Positions 1 through 7,578 of a DNA stretch of 36,816 nucleotides are shown here, piece by piece. The position numbers and the translations under genes are program-made. Source of the DNA: an uncultured Bacteroidales bacterium (GTDB taxonomy: Bacteria; Bacteroidota; Bacteroidia; Bacteroidales; Bacteroidaceae); assembly GCA_946055775.1 (NCBI GenBank), contig CAMGHE010000009.1, positions 1 through 36,816 on the forward strand, written 5' to 3'. The notes below the pieces were generated by a model. That model saw only the letters and a list, made by a program, of their open reading frames with translations, had not been told where the DNA came from and searched no databases. Positions within the stretch are counted from its first letter, which is position 1; each line of letters starts with the position of its first letter.

Positions 1-149
1 TCGACGCTCCGGTGCTCTATGCCAAGTCGGTCAACGGCCTGACGTTCCGCGGCAATACCATCCGCCAGAACCACGACTTCCCCGCCTTCCACTGGAACAA
101 AAAGCGCTTCCTGCTGGAGCGTGTCACACACGCGGAAATAGAAGAATGA
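1..149 (+). CDS. C-terminal fragment of a beta-helix glycosidase, probably GH110-like
   Basis: An open frame enters from the left edge (first full codon at 3) and stops with TGA at 147-149, leaving 48 residues. The segment contains NGLTFRGNTI, which has the spacing of a right-handed parallel beta-helix coil, followed by DFPAFHWNKKRFLLE. From memory, this kind of C-terminus is found in GH110 alpha-1,3-galactosidases of gut Bacteroidota, which remove terminal galactose from host-type glycans. The family assignment rests on this short tail alone, so it is tentative; another pectate-lyase-like or beta-helix enzyme is possible. It converges on the sulfatase gene at 594-2108. Both could act on host glycans, but they are on opposite strands. 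Confidence 0.5.
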   Translation, partial: DAPVLYAKSVNGLTFRGNTIRQNHDFPAFHWNKKRFLLERVTHAEIEE

Positions 150-329
150 TAACCTGCCCCGACGGTGGCGCACGGGCTTTTCGCACGGGCGGCAGACTCG
201 ATATGACCGCCAAAAAAAGGGGGGCTATCACTTCACGTTGTGCGCACGAGTTTCCTATCAACGGCTGTTTTCAGCGAAAAAAGTTTAGGAATCTTTAACG
301 CTCAACGAGGCCTCCGGGCGACCGGCGAC

Positions 330-392
330 ACGACCTGGGCGATAGAAATTACGACCTGGGCGATAGAAATTACGACTTGGGCGACCGTTTTT
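330..392. repeat. 21-bp tandem repeat, three units
   Basis: Units at 330-350 and 351-371 are identical and begin ACGACCTGGGCGATAG. The third unit, 372-392, begins ACGACTTGGGCGACCG and diverges after about 13 bases; its divergent part forms the left arm of a perfect hairpin with downstream sequence. Confidence 0.9.
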
Positions 393-409
393 ACGGTCGC
401 CCAAGTCGT
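372..409. other. Perfect 17-bp inverted repeat with TTTT loop
   Basis: The left arm 372-388 (ACGACTTGGGCGACCGT) is exactly complementary to 393-409, with a four-base loop at 389-392. The stem is stable in RNA from either strand. On the plus strand a weak T-rich stretch follows at 415-423, so it may end transcription of the left-edge gene, though it lies 220 bp from that stop. Confidence 0.85.
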
Positions 410-428
410 TCTAAAGGCTTTTTCGCAC

Positions 429-455
429 GAAAAAAGGGCCCCGTCAAGGGCCCTT
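429..455 (-). terminator. Rho-independent terminator of the sulfatase transcript
   Basis: Read on the minus strand, AAGGGCCC (455-448) pairs with GGGCCCTT (441-434) across a 6-nt loop, and the run of T continues through about 430. It lies about 140 nt past the sulfatase stop codon. Confidence 0.75.
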
Positions 456-593
456 CTACTTTCCTGAGCAAAGATAATACATTGACGAGCGAAATGCAAA
501 TTGGCCTCCGCGGCCACTTTCGTTGAAAAAAGGGTGTTGGGCGAAGAGCGTTTCCTATCGCGCGGGGGCCAAACTGGCTGTCTTCGTTGCTGT

Positions 594-2108
594 TCATGGC
601 TTGGGCTGCAACTGCTGGAGCAGGGCGTTCATGCTGGCCACCACCTTGGGATTGCTCTCGGCGACATTGGTCTGCTCGTCGTCGGCACGCCGCATGTCGT
701 AGAGTTGCGGCACGGGGGCATTGCCCGTCTCGATGCGCGGGCCCCAGGTGATCATCGGGCCGCCGTCGTGGGGCGGGATGAACTTCCAGCGGTCGGTGCG
801 CAGGACGATGTTGTGGTTGGCGGCATACTTGGCGGCGAAGGGGCGGCTCTTCTTGCTCTTACCCAGCCAGGTCTTGAGGGCATCCTGACTGTCGGCGGCA
901 GCGCCCTCGGGCACCTCGGCGCCGATGAGGCTGGCCAGCGTGGCGACATTGTCAATCTGCGAAACGAGGGCGTCGCTGGTGCGGCCGCCGCGTACATGGC
1001 CGGGCCAGTGGACGATGAAGGGCACGATGCTGCCGGCCTCGAACGAACTGTACTTGCCGCCGCGGAAGGGACCGCCGGGGCGGTGGTCGCCGGCCAGGGC
1101 GATGGCCTCGTCGGCATAGCCGTCGTCAAGGACGGGGCCGTTGTCGCTGGTGATGATGAGCAGGGTGTTGTCCGACAGGCCGAGACGGCGCAGGGCATCG
1201 GTGACCTGACGCACGGTCTCGTCAAACTGCAGGATGGCTTCGCCACGCAGGCCCATAGGACTCTTGCCGCGGAAGCGCTCGTGCGGCATACGGGGCACGT
1301 GGATGTCGTTCGTACAGAGGTACATGAAGAAGGGCTGGTCGCGGTGTGCCTCGATAAATGCGACGGCGTGGCTGGCGATGCTGTCGGCGATGTCCTCGTC
1401 GCGCCAGAGGGCTTTGCCGCCGCCCTTCATGAAGCCGATGCGCGAGATGCCGTTGACGATGCTCTGGTCGTGACCGTGGCTGGGGCGCAATTTGGTGAGC
1501 AGTTCGGGGTTGTCGCGCCCCGTGGGCTCGCCGTCAAAGTTTTTGCGATAGCTCACCTCCACAGGTGCCGAGGGGTCGAAGTTGGCAATGCGGCCGTTCT
1601 CGATGAAGACGCAGGGCACGCGGTCGGCCGTGGCAGCCATGATATAGTGGTACTGGAAACCCAGGTCGCGCGGCGACTGGTCGAGTTCGCCGTTCCAATC
1701 CTGCTGCGCCGTACGGCTTCCCAGACCCAGATGCCACTTGCCCAGCGCGGCCGTGGCATAGCCCTGAGAGGCAAAGGCATCGGCCACGGTGTAGGTCTCG
1801 GGGTGGATAATCATGCCCGCATTGCCGGCGGCCACGTCGGTGCCTTTCTGACGGAAAGGATAGAGGCCGGTGAGCAGGGAGAAGCGCGACGGCGTACTGG
1901 TGGAGGCGGTGGCATGGGCGTCGGTGAAGCGCAGGCCGGCGTTGGCCAGACTATCGACGCAGGGCGTGCTCACGCGGGTGGCGCCATAGCAGGAGAGGTC
2001 GCCGTAGCCCAGGTCGTCGGCCACAAGCAGGATGACGTTGGGGCGTTGCTGCGCCTGAGCTACCATGCCCAGTGCCAAAGCGGGAAGGAGGAGGGGAGTC
2101 TTTTTCAT
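594..2108 (-). CDS. Sulfatase, serine-type, exported (arylsulfatase A-like)
   Basis: A 504-residue sulfatase that hydrolyses sulfate esters, most likely on sulfated glycans, in the periplasm. A Sec signal peptide covers about residues 1-20. Residues 31-32 (DD) are the conserved metal ligands of the alkaline-phosphatase fold. The active-site signature is S71-T-P-S-R75 followed by LLTG; serine is in the position converted to formylglycine, so it needs an anaerobic sulfatase-maturating enzyme (AnSME), none of which is in the window. GKWHLG near residue 123 is the second conserved motif. Length is typical. The gene begins 28 bp after the FecCD permease stop and looks like the last gene of that transcript; a terminator follows. 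Substrate specificity cannot be read from the sequence. Confidence 0.93.
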   Translation of the reverse strand: MKKTPLLLPALALGMVAQAQQRPNVILLVADDLGYGDLSCYGATRVSTPCVDSLANAGLRFTDAHATASTSTPSRFSLLTGLYPFRQKGTDVAAGNAGMIIHPETYTVADAFASQGYATAALGKWHLGLGSRTAQQDWNGELDQSPRDLGFQYHYIMAATADRVPCVFIENGRIANFDPSAPVEVSYRKNFDGEPTGRDNPELLTKLRPSHGHDQSIVNGISRIGFMKGGGKALWRDEDIADSIASHAVAFIEAHRDQPFFMYLCTNDIHVPRMPHERFRGKSPMGLRGEAILQFDETVRQVTDALRRLGLSDNTLLIITSDNGPVLDDGYADEAIALAGDHRPGGPFRGGKYSSFEAGSIVPFIVHWPGHVRGGRTSDALVSQIDNVATLASLIGAEVPEGAAADSQDALKTWLGKSKKSRPFAAKYAANHNIVLRTDRWKFIPPHDGGPMITWGPRIETGNAPVPQLYDMRRADDEQTNVAESNPKVVASMNALLQQLQPKP

Positions 2109-2136
2109 CGTATCAGTCTAAGAAGAGTTAGGGGGA

Positions 2137-3156
2137 TCATTGCATGCGTTGCCGCTGTGAGAGGAGCAGAACCATGACCACAGGCACGCCCACCAGCGGT
2201 GTGACGATGCCCGGCGGCAGCGTGCGGCCGTCAAGCAGGTGGCCGGGCAGCGTCGCGGCCAGCAGCAGGCAGGCGCCCCAGAGGGCCGTGAGGGGCAGCA
2301 GGGCGAAGTGGCTGTGCGTACCGTGGACGAAGCGCGTGATATGCGGCGCCGTCAAGCCGATGAAGCCGATGGGACCGCAGAGGGCCGTCACCGCCGCACA
2401 GAGCAGGGCCGACAGCAGGAGGAGCAGCGTGCGCTCACGGCGTATGCTCACGCCGAGGTTGGCGGCATAGCGTTCGCCCAAGAGCATGGCGTTGAGGGCT
2501 TTGGCACGGGCAAAGAGCAGCAGCAGGGGGATGGCCACCAGCGTGAGGAAGGCGGGCAGACGCTCGGCCGTGATGCCCGTCAGGTCGCCCATGCCCCAGA
2601 GCATATAGCCCTGCAGACCCTCGGCCGAGGCGAAGAAGCCCATCACCGACACCGCCGCGCCGCAGATATAACTGAGCATGACGCCGGCGATGAGCAGGCG
2701 GAAGGCGTCGGTCAGTACGGCGGAGAGCAGCAGGAGCAGCGCCGTCACCATCACCGCGCCAATGGCGGCGCAGAGCATCGTGGCGACATAGCCGCCCGTG
2801 GCTGTGCCCAGAAACGGCAGTGCGGCGCCCGGCAGCAGCATGGCCACAGCGGCGCCCACGGCGGCACCGGCATTGATGCCGAGGAGTGAGGGGTCGGCCA
2901 ACGGATTGTCGAAGACGGTCTGCATCACCAGTCCGGCCACGCCCATGGCGGCACCGGCGGCCACCGCACTGGCCATCTGCGGCAGACGCAGGTGGCGCAC
3001 GATGTAGGCGGCGGTACTGCCGTCGTCGGTCCAGAGGGCGCTCCAGGCCTCGGCCACAGGAATATCGACGCTGCCCCACAGCAGCGCCGCTAAGCACAGC
3101 AGGGGAAGGAGGAGCAGGGGGAGGAACAGGAGGAGCGGATGGCGGCGGCGCATCAT
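2137..3156 (-). CDS. FecCD/BtuC-type ABC transporter permease
   Basis: A 339-residue inner-membrane permease of the FecCD family, which imports ferric siderophores, haem or cobalamin. It is hydrophobic throughout with about ten predicted membrane segments, the first starting directly after MMRRRH. The C-terminal LPPGIVTPLVGVPVVMVLL is the typical conserved end of the family. Two ATG codons are adjacent at the start, so translation may begin at 3156 or 3153. It begins 12 bp after the substrate-binding protein gene, clearly one operon. No ATPase gene follows; a sulfatase occupies the usual place. The substrate cannot be decided between Fe-chelate and corrinoid. Confidence 0.92.
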   Translation of the reverse strand: MMRRRHPLLLFLPLLLLPLLCLAALLWGSVDIPVAEAWSALWTDDGSTAAYIVRHLRLPQMASAVAAGAAMGVAGLVMQTVFDNPLADPSLLGINAGAAVGAAVAMLLPGAALPFLGTATGGYVATMLCAAIGAVMVTALLLLLSAVLTDAFRLLIAGVMLSYICGAAVSVMGFFASAEGLQGYMLWGMGDLTGITAERLPAFLTLVAIPLLLLFARAKALNAMLLGERYAANLGVSIRRERTLLLLLSALLCAAVTALCGPIGFIGLTAPHITRFVHGTHSHFALLPLTALWGACLLLAATLPGHLLDGRTLPPGIVTPLVGVPVVMVLLLSQRQRMQ

Positions 3157-3168
3157 TGTCGGGAGACG

Positions 3169-4284
3169 TTAAGGCATGGGATGATAGTAGGCCGGCTGTG
3201 CCTCGGCGTCCACCTCGGGATGGAAGATGGCCACGAGGTCGCGCAGCAGGCGCTCGGGGTGGAAGGGGGTCTCTTCGTAGTAGGGCACGGCCAGCGTGTT
3301 GCAGGCCCAGACGCGGCGCTCGCGCCAGGGACGCAGGCGGCGCACGGGGGCGTAGTCGGCGGCTAACGAGGCATAGGTCCGGGGCTCGGCCTGACCGTAT
3401 TTCACGATCCACACGTCGGCCTCGGCGCCCTCGGCCATGACGGTCTCTACGCTGAGGGCCACGGACCCGCTGCCGCGGTGGCGGGCAAAGACGTAGTCGG
3501 CACCGGCATCGGCATAGAGGCGCGCCAGATAACTGTCGGCACCGGGCACGTACCAGGCGGCAGCCTGCTTCATATCGACGATGAGGCGGGGCCGCGGGCT
3601 CCGGGCCTCGGCGGCGGCGCGGCACAGGCTGTCGTAGGTGCGCTCGGTGGCGGCAAAGAGGCTGTCGGCACGCTCGCCGCAGCCCCACAGCCGGCCGTAG
3701 AAACGCATCCACTCGGCGCGGCCCAGGGGCGTCTGCTCCATGTAGTCGGCGCACTCGATGAGCGGTATGCCCGTGGCGGCGAGGGCGCCGTAGCCCGTAT
3801 GCTCCATCGGCGACACCGTGACGGCGTCGGGCGCGAGAGCTACGAGGCGCTCCATGTCGGGGGCGAAGGAGGCGCCGAGGGCGGCGGTGCGCCCGCTACG
3901 CAGGTCGGCGCGCAGCAGGGGGTGCATAACGTAGGCGGTATCGCAGAGGCCGGCCACGAGGTGGCGGCAGCCCAGATCGGCGGCCAGCGCGGCATGGACG
4001 GACGAGGTGGCGACCATGCGGCGCAGGGGAGTGCGCACCAATGTGCCTTCGGGCAGACCCGCGGGCACGCTGTCGGCACGGGGCACGAGGAGGTAGCGGT
4101 GCATCACGCGCCCTTCGTGCCACGGGTCCATCACCTCGGCCACCGTGGCCGTGCCTTCTTGGCGCATACGCAGCAGGCGGGCATGCTGCAGACCCTCGGC
4201 CGTGCCGGCGCCTTCGGGGGCGCAGGCGGTGCAGAGCAGGACCGTCAGGACGGTGAGCAGGAGGGGGCGCAACAGGTGGAGCAT
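3169..4284 (-). CDS. ABC transporter substrate-binding lipoprotein (FepB/BtuF-like)
   Basis: A 371-residue periplasmic binding protein that should deliver a metal chelate or corrinoid to the permease encoded 12 bp downstream. The N-terminus is a lipoprotein signal ending near L-C-T-A-C21. Residues around 90-110 (MVATSSVHAALAADLG) match the start of lobe 1 in FepB/BtuF-like proteins, LVALAPDAVTVSP is the usual 'ligand at a position' segment, and the C-terminal HPERLLRDLVAIFHPE is the typical last helix of iron-complex binding proteins. The start codon follows a long C-rich tract with no Shine-Dalgarno sequence. Ligand unknown. Confidence 0.88.
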   Translation of the reverse strand: MLHLLRPLLLTVLTVLLCTACAPEGAGTAEGLQHARLLRMRQEGTATVAEVMDPWHEGRVMHRYLLVPRADSVPAGLPEGTLVRTPLRRMVATSSVHAALAADLGCRHLVAGLCDTAYVMHPLLRADLRSGRTAALGASFAPDMERLVALAPDAVTVSPMEHTGYGALAATGIPLIECADYMEQTPLGRAEWMRFYGRLWGCGERADSLFAATERTYDSLCRAAAEARSPRPRLIVDMKQAAAWYVPGADSYLARLYADAGADYVFARHRGSGSVALSVETVMAEGAEADVWIVKYGQAEPRTYASLAADYAPVRRLRPWRERRVWACNTLAVPYYEETPFHPERLLRDLVAIFHPEVDAEAQPAYYHPMP

Positions 4285-4341
4285 GGGAGGGAGGGAGAGG
4301 AGAGAGGGGGGTGAAGGGGGGGAAGAAAAAAAAAGCGAGGG
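4285..4341. other. G-rich polypurine tract between ansA and the binding-protein gene
   Basis: On the plus strand GGGAGGGAGGG (4285-4295) is followed by runs of six G at 4306-4311 and seven G at 4316-4322, then A-rich sequence. This fits a G-quadruplex motif on the template strand; the mRNA leader is correspondingly C-rich right up to the ATG. Confidence 0.7.
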
Positions 4342-4359
4342 AGCGCGCCGCGACGGCTG

Positions 4360-5385
4360 TCAGACGGTGATTTCGCCCGCCAGACTGCGGCTCATGCGGC
4401 GCTTCACTTCGTCGGCCGGCAGGCCGTGCCCGAGGAGGAACATCAGTTTGGTCACCGTGCCTTCAAGGGTGCTGTCGTAGCCGTTGATGACGCCGGCCTG
4501 AAGGAGTTGCAGGCCCGTGCCGTAGCGGTGCATCTCGACCGTGCCCTGCGAGCACTGCGTGATGTTGACCAGCACGACGCCGGCGGCATTGAGGCGGCGC
4601 AGGATATCGATGAGCCACGGCTTCTGCGGGGCGTTGCCCGAGCCATAGGTCTTGAGCACAACGCCCTTGAGGCCCGGCATACGCGCCACGGCGTGGACAT
4701 ACTCCTCGCGCAGGCCGGGGAAGATGGTCAGCACGATGACGTGGTTGTCCATGAGGAAGTGGGGCTTGAACAGGGCGCCGCGGGGCGGGCGGTAGAGCAG
4801 GTTGTGCTCGTAGCGGATGTGTATGCCGGCCTTGGCCAGCGCGGGATAGTTGTGCGAGCGGAAGGCATTGAAGCCTTCGGCATTGATTTTCGTGGTGCGG
4901 TTGCCGCGCATCAAGCGGTTTTCGAAGAAGATGCACACCTCGGTGACGATGGGGCGGCCGGCCTCGTCCTTGTCGGCGGCAATCTCGATGCTGGTGAGGA
5001 GGTTTTCCTTACCGTCGGTGCGAAGCTTGAGGATGGGGAGTTGGGAGCCAGTGATGATGACGGGCTTGCCGAGGTTCTCGAGCATAAAACTGAGGGCGGA
5101 GGCGGTGAAGGCCATGGTATCGGTGCCGTGGAGAACGACGAAGCCGTCGTAGCGGTCGTAGCAGTCGGCTATCATGCGGGCCAGTTTCACCCAGTACTTG
5201 GGCTCCATATCGCTCGAGTCAATGGGCGGGTCGAAGGCGGTGAAGTCGATGTCGTACTGGAAGCGGCCGAGCTCGGGCACATGGCGGCGGAGGTGCGCCA
5301 GGTCGAAGTTTTCGAGGGCGCCCGTCTCGGGGTTTTCCATCATGCCGATGGTACCGCCGGTGTAGATGATGAGGATGCTTGACAC
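4360..5385 (-). CDS. ansA: Type I L-asparaginase, cytoplasmic
   Basis: A 341-residue L-asparaginase that hydrolyses asparagine to aspartate and ammonia. It has no signal peptide, as expected for type I enzymes. The N-terminal TGGTIGM carries the first catalytic threonine (T12), and HGTDTM at 86-91 carries the second (T88) and the aspartate (D89). Length is normal. The start is GTG at 5385: the next ATG lies inside the first active-site motif, so GTG must be used. The sequence just upstream of the start is almost purely C-rich on the coding strand. It is first of a probable transcript continuing into the ABC-importer genes, but no functional link is evident. Confidence 0.95.
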   Translation of the reverse strand: MSSILIIYTGGTIGMMENPETGALENFDLAHLRRHVPELGRFQYDIDFTAFDPPIDSSDMEPKYWVKLARMIADCYDRYDGFVVLHGTDTMAFTASALSFMLENLGKPVIITGSQLPILKLRTDGKENLLTSIEIAADKDEAGRPIVTEVCIFFENRLMRGNRTTKINAEGFNAFRSHNYPALAKAGIHIRYEHNLLYRPPRGALFKPHFLMDNHVIVLTIFPGLREEYVHAVARMPGLKGVVLKTYGSGNAPQKPWLIDILRRLNAAGVVLVNITQCSQGTVEMHRYGTGLQLLQAGVINGYDSTLEGTVTKLMFLLGHGLPADEVKRRMSRSLAGEITV

Positions 5386-5426
5386 GGGGGGATGGGGGTT
5401 AAGGGCAGGGATGGGGGATGGGGGCT
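5386..5426. other. Multiple G-runs at the ansA start (putative G-quadruplex)
   Basis: The plus strand carries six runs of three or more G in about 40 bp, separated mainly by AT, TTAA or CA. The coding strand is therefore a C-tract ending at the GTG start, and there is no purine-rich ribosome binding site. Confidence 0.75.
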
Positions 5427-5432
5427 AAGTCT

Positions 5433-5522
5433 TCTAGAATTTCAAGATTTTCTAGAATTCCTAGATTTTCTAGAGCCTCTAGAATTTCTAGAACCTCTAG
5501 AGATTCTAGGATTTCAGGATTT
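5433..5522. repeat. Ten-unit 9-bp tandem repeat, consensus TCTAGAATT
   Basis: Ten successive 9-bp units can be read: TCTAGAATT, TCAAGATTT, TCTAGAATT, CCTAGATTT, TCTAGAGCC, TCTAGAATT, TCTAGAACC, TCTAGAGAT, TCTAGGATT, TCAGGATTT. The last unit supplies the lpxB stop codon (5514-5516) and its final codons. Most units carry TCTAGA or CTAG palindromes. Its AT-richness contrasts with the GC-rich surroundings. Confidence 0.92.
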
Positions 5523-6659
5523 TTCGGGCTTTCCTTTCAGGCTGGCGCGGATGTAGGCGGCGGCGCGCTCGGGGGCGCCGGGCTCTCCGAGCCGTTGGCG
5601 CATGTCGTTGTAGCCTGCCAGCACCTCGGCGCGGCGTGTGCCGCCGGGCAGCACCTTTGCCAGTTCGTCGGCCACGCGGCGGGGCGTCATGCCGTCGGCG
5701 ACCAGTTCGGTGACCACCTCGCGCCGGCACACCAGGTTGACCAGCGAGACGTACTTCACCTTGAGCAACAGGCGGCGCAGCAGCGACACCAGGCGTCCGC
5801 ACGCCACATAGTAGCAGACCACCTGCGGCACGTCCATGATGGCCGTCTCAAGGGTGGCCGTGCCGCTGGTGACGAGGGCCGTGCCGGCGCGGCCGAGCAG
5901 GGCGAAGGTGTCGCCGCGCACCAGGTCGATACGACCGCTGTCGATGCCGCTGCGGTCGATGAGCGCGGCGTAGAAATCGTCTGTGATGGCGGGCGCTGCG
6001 GCGATGGCCAGGCGATAGCCCTCGGCGGTCAGGGGCAGCGCTGCGCGCAGCATACGCTGCAGGTTGTCCTTGATTTCGTGCGTCCGCGAGCCCGGCAGCA
6101 GGGCAATCAGGCGCTCGTCGCGCACGACGGGAGCATGGCTGTCGCGCCAGGCGGCAATCTCATCGACGGTGGGGTTGCCCACGTAGGTGACGTCATAGCC
6201 GTGGCGTTGGCGGAAGTAGTCGGGCTCGAAGGGCAGGATGGAGTAGAGGGCATCGATGTCGCGGCGGATGGCCTTGATGCGGCCTTCCTTCCACGCCCAA
6301 ATCTTCGGGGCTATATAATAGTGTACGGGGCAGATGGCGCGGCGCTTGACGTAGCGGGCTATCTTGAGATTGAAGCCAGGGTAGTCGATGAGGATGAGCA
6401 CGTCGGGCCGCCAACTCTCTATCTGCTGCTTGCAGCGCTTCATGCCGCGCAGGATGGTGCGCAGGTGCAGCAGGACGGGGATGAAGCCCATGTAGGCCAG
6501 GTCGCGGTAGTGGCAGAGCAGTTGGCCGCCAGCCTGCGCCATGGCGTCGCCGCCGTAGCAACGGAAGACGGCCTCGGGGTCGTGCTGGCGCAGGGCGCGC
6601 ATGAGGGCGGCGGCGTGCAGGTCGCCGCTGGCTTCGCCGGCAATGAGAAAATAGCGCAT
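5514..6659 (-). CDS. lpxB: Lipid-A-disaccharide synthase
   Basis: LpxB joins UDP-2,3-diacylglucosamine and lipid X to give lipid A disaccharide-1-phosphate at the inner membrane's cytoplasmic face. The protein begins MRYFLIAGEASGDLH, the universal LpxB N-terminus, so ATG 6659 is the start and a frame extension to 6707 is rejected. Other signatures are YYIAPKIWAWKEGR (UDP-sugar site region), LPGSRTHEI and SGTATLE. Length is 381 residues, normal for the family. It lies 47 bp downstream of surE, an arrangement common in Bacteroidales. The C-terminal three residues and stop are encoded in the edge of a 9-bp tandem array, so the protein end may drift between strains. The leader before the ATG is a pyrimidine tract. 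Confidence 0.96.
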   Translation of the reverse strand: MRYFLIAGEASGDLHAAALMRALRQHDPEAVFRCYGGDAMAQAGGQLLCHYRDLAYMGFIPVLLHLRTILRGMKRCKQQIESWRPDVLILIDYPGFNLKIARYVKRRAICPVHYYIAPKIWAWKEGRIKAIRRDIDALYSILPFEPDYFRQRHGYDVTYVGNPTVDEIAAWRDSHAPVVRDERLIALLPGSRTHEIKDNLQRMLRAALPLTAEGYRLAIAAAPAITDDFYAALIDRSGIDSGRIDLVRGDTFALLGRAGTALVTSGTATLETAIMDVPQVVCYYVACGRLVSLLRRLLLKVKYVSLVNLVCRREVVTELVADGMTPRRVADELAKVLPGGTRRAEVLAGYNDMRQRLGEPGAPERAAAYIRASLKGKPEKS

Positions 6660-6706
6660 GGGGGGAAGGGAGAGAGGGGGATGAAAATGGTGATGCTGTG
6701 CCGCCA

Positions 6707-7489
6707 CTACTGGCCGGCGGCGGGGCTATCTTCGCTCCAGCCCTGCAGGGCGTCCTTCAGGCCATAGTGGGTGACGTCGAGGTTGACGGGCGTGATGGCC
6801 ACATAACCATGGGCCAGAGCCCAGCGGTCAGTGTCGGGCGCCTCGGGCTCGAGCTCGCGACATTCGCCGACGAGCCAGAAGTACTTCGGACCGAAGGGGT
6901 GCTGACACATCTCCACTTCTTTCTCCCAACGGCTCTTGGCCATACGGCACACGCGGATGCCGTTGAACCGGCTGCACAGGGGGAAGTTGATATTGAGGCA
7001 GGTGAAGGGCTGCATGTGCAGGTCGAGGGCCTGCTGCACCAGGCGAGGCAGGTAGGGGCCGAGGGGCGTGAAGTCGGCCTTCGGGCTGAAGTCGCAGAGC
7101 GAGAAGGCCACAGCGGGCAGGCCCTGCAGGGCGCCCTCGGTGGCGACGCCCATGGTGCCGGAGTAGTGAGCGTTGACGGAGGCGTTGTCGCCGTGGTTGA
7201 TGCCGCCGATGACCATATCGGGCCGCCGCTCGGCCAACACGTTGAGCGCCAGCTTGACACAATCGACGGGCGTGCCCGTGCAGGCATAGACGCTCAGGCC
7301 GGGCTCGCTGCTGACCTCACGATAGCGCAGGGGCTGCGTGGAGGTGATGGAACAACTGAAGCCCGAGCGCGGACCGTCGGGTGCCACCACCAGCAAGTCG
7401 GCCATGGGGCGCAAGGCCTGGATGAGAAACTGCAGGCCGGGGGCATTGACCCCGTCGTCGTTGGAGAGGAGAAGGTAGGGACGTGTCAT
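6707..7489 (-). CDS. surE: 5'/3'-nucleotidase SurE
   Basis: SurE is a metal-dependent phosphatase acting on nucleoside monophosphates, associated with stress survival. The N-terminus MTRPYLLLSNDDGVNAPGL contains the catalytic SNDDG motif; start ATG 7489 puts this motif at the usual place, and an upstream in-frame ATG at 7516 adds nine unlikely residues. GGINHGDNASVNAHYSGTMG is the second conserved block, with YSGTVG-type sequence. Length 260 residues is typical. The gene has its own -7 box at 7558-7551 and a small leader hairpin, and is followed by lpxB. Confidence 0.95.
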   Translation of the reverse strand: MTRPYLLLSNDDGVNAPGLQFLIQALRPMADLLVVAPDGPRSGFSCSITSTQPLRYREVSSEPGLSVYACTGTPVDCVKLALNVLAERRPDMVIGGINHGDNASVNAHYSGTMGVATEGALQGLPAVAFSLCDFSPKADFTPLGPYLPRLVQQALDLHMQPFTCLNINFPLCSRFNGIRVCRMAKSRWEKEVEMCQHPFGPKYFWLVGECRELEPEAPDTDRWALAHGYVAITPVNLDVTHYGLKDALQGWSEDSPAAGQ

Positions 7490-7516
7490 AAGGGAGGGAA
7501 AGAAAACGGGCGACAC

Positions 7517-7533
7517 ATCGCCACCGTGGCGAT
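7517..7533 (-). other. Leader hairpin upstream of surE
   Basis: ATCGCCA (7517-7523) and TGGCGAT (7527-7533) form a perfect 7-bp stem with a 3-nt loop. It falls within the predicted surE 5' untranslated region, about 28 nt before the start codon. Confidence 0.6.
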
Positions 7534-7550
7534 AACGATGCTGCCGCCAA

Positions 7551-7558
7551 CAAATTTA
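7551..7558 (-). promoter_or_regulatory. Probable surE-lpxB promoter, -7 box TAAATTTG
   Basis: The minus-strand octamer TAAATTTG matches the Bacteroidota -7 consensus TAnnTTTG. Transcription would begin near 7544, about 55 nt before the surE ATG. No clear -33 TTTG is seen at 19-21 nt upstream. Confidence 0.5.
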
Positions 7559-7578
7559 CGAAAAAAACGTCGCCGAGA

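Larger units (their letters stand above)
150..593. other. Convergent intergenic region, no gene
   Basis: This 444-bp gap separates the plus-strand glycosidase end from the minus-strand sulfatase end. Short open frames across 240-597 are low-complexity translations of the tandem repeat and have no family resemblance. The gap holds a 21-bp tandem repeat, a perfect 17-bp hairpin and a minus-strand terminator, listed separately. Nothing else is recognisable. Confidence 0.7.

Noticed and set aside
330-409. CRISPR or attachment site at the 21-bp repeats
   Set aside because: Units are directly adjacent without spacers, and no recombinase gene lies near.
501-2177. A 558-codon open frame antisense to the sulfatase
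   Set aside because: It mirrors the sulfatase codons in GC-rich DNA, has no family resemblance, and the sulfatase is unmistakable.
4284-4360. Cobalamin riboswitch ahead of the importer genes
   Set aside because: The gap is only 75 bp of polypurine sequence and lacks any B12-box-like segment; it does not help choose between iron and corrinoid as substrate.
5433-5522. CRISPR array
   Set aside because: Repeats are 9 bp with no spacers and no cas genes nearby; it is a simple tandem array.
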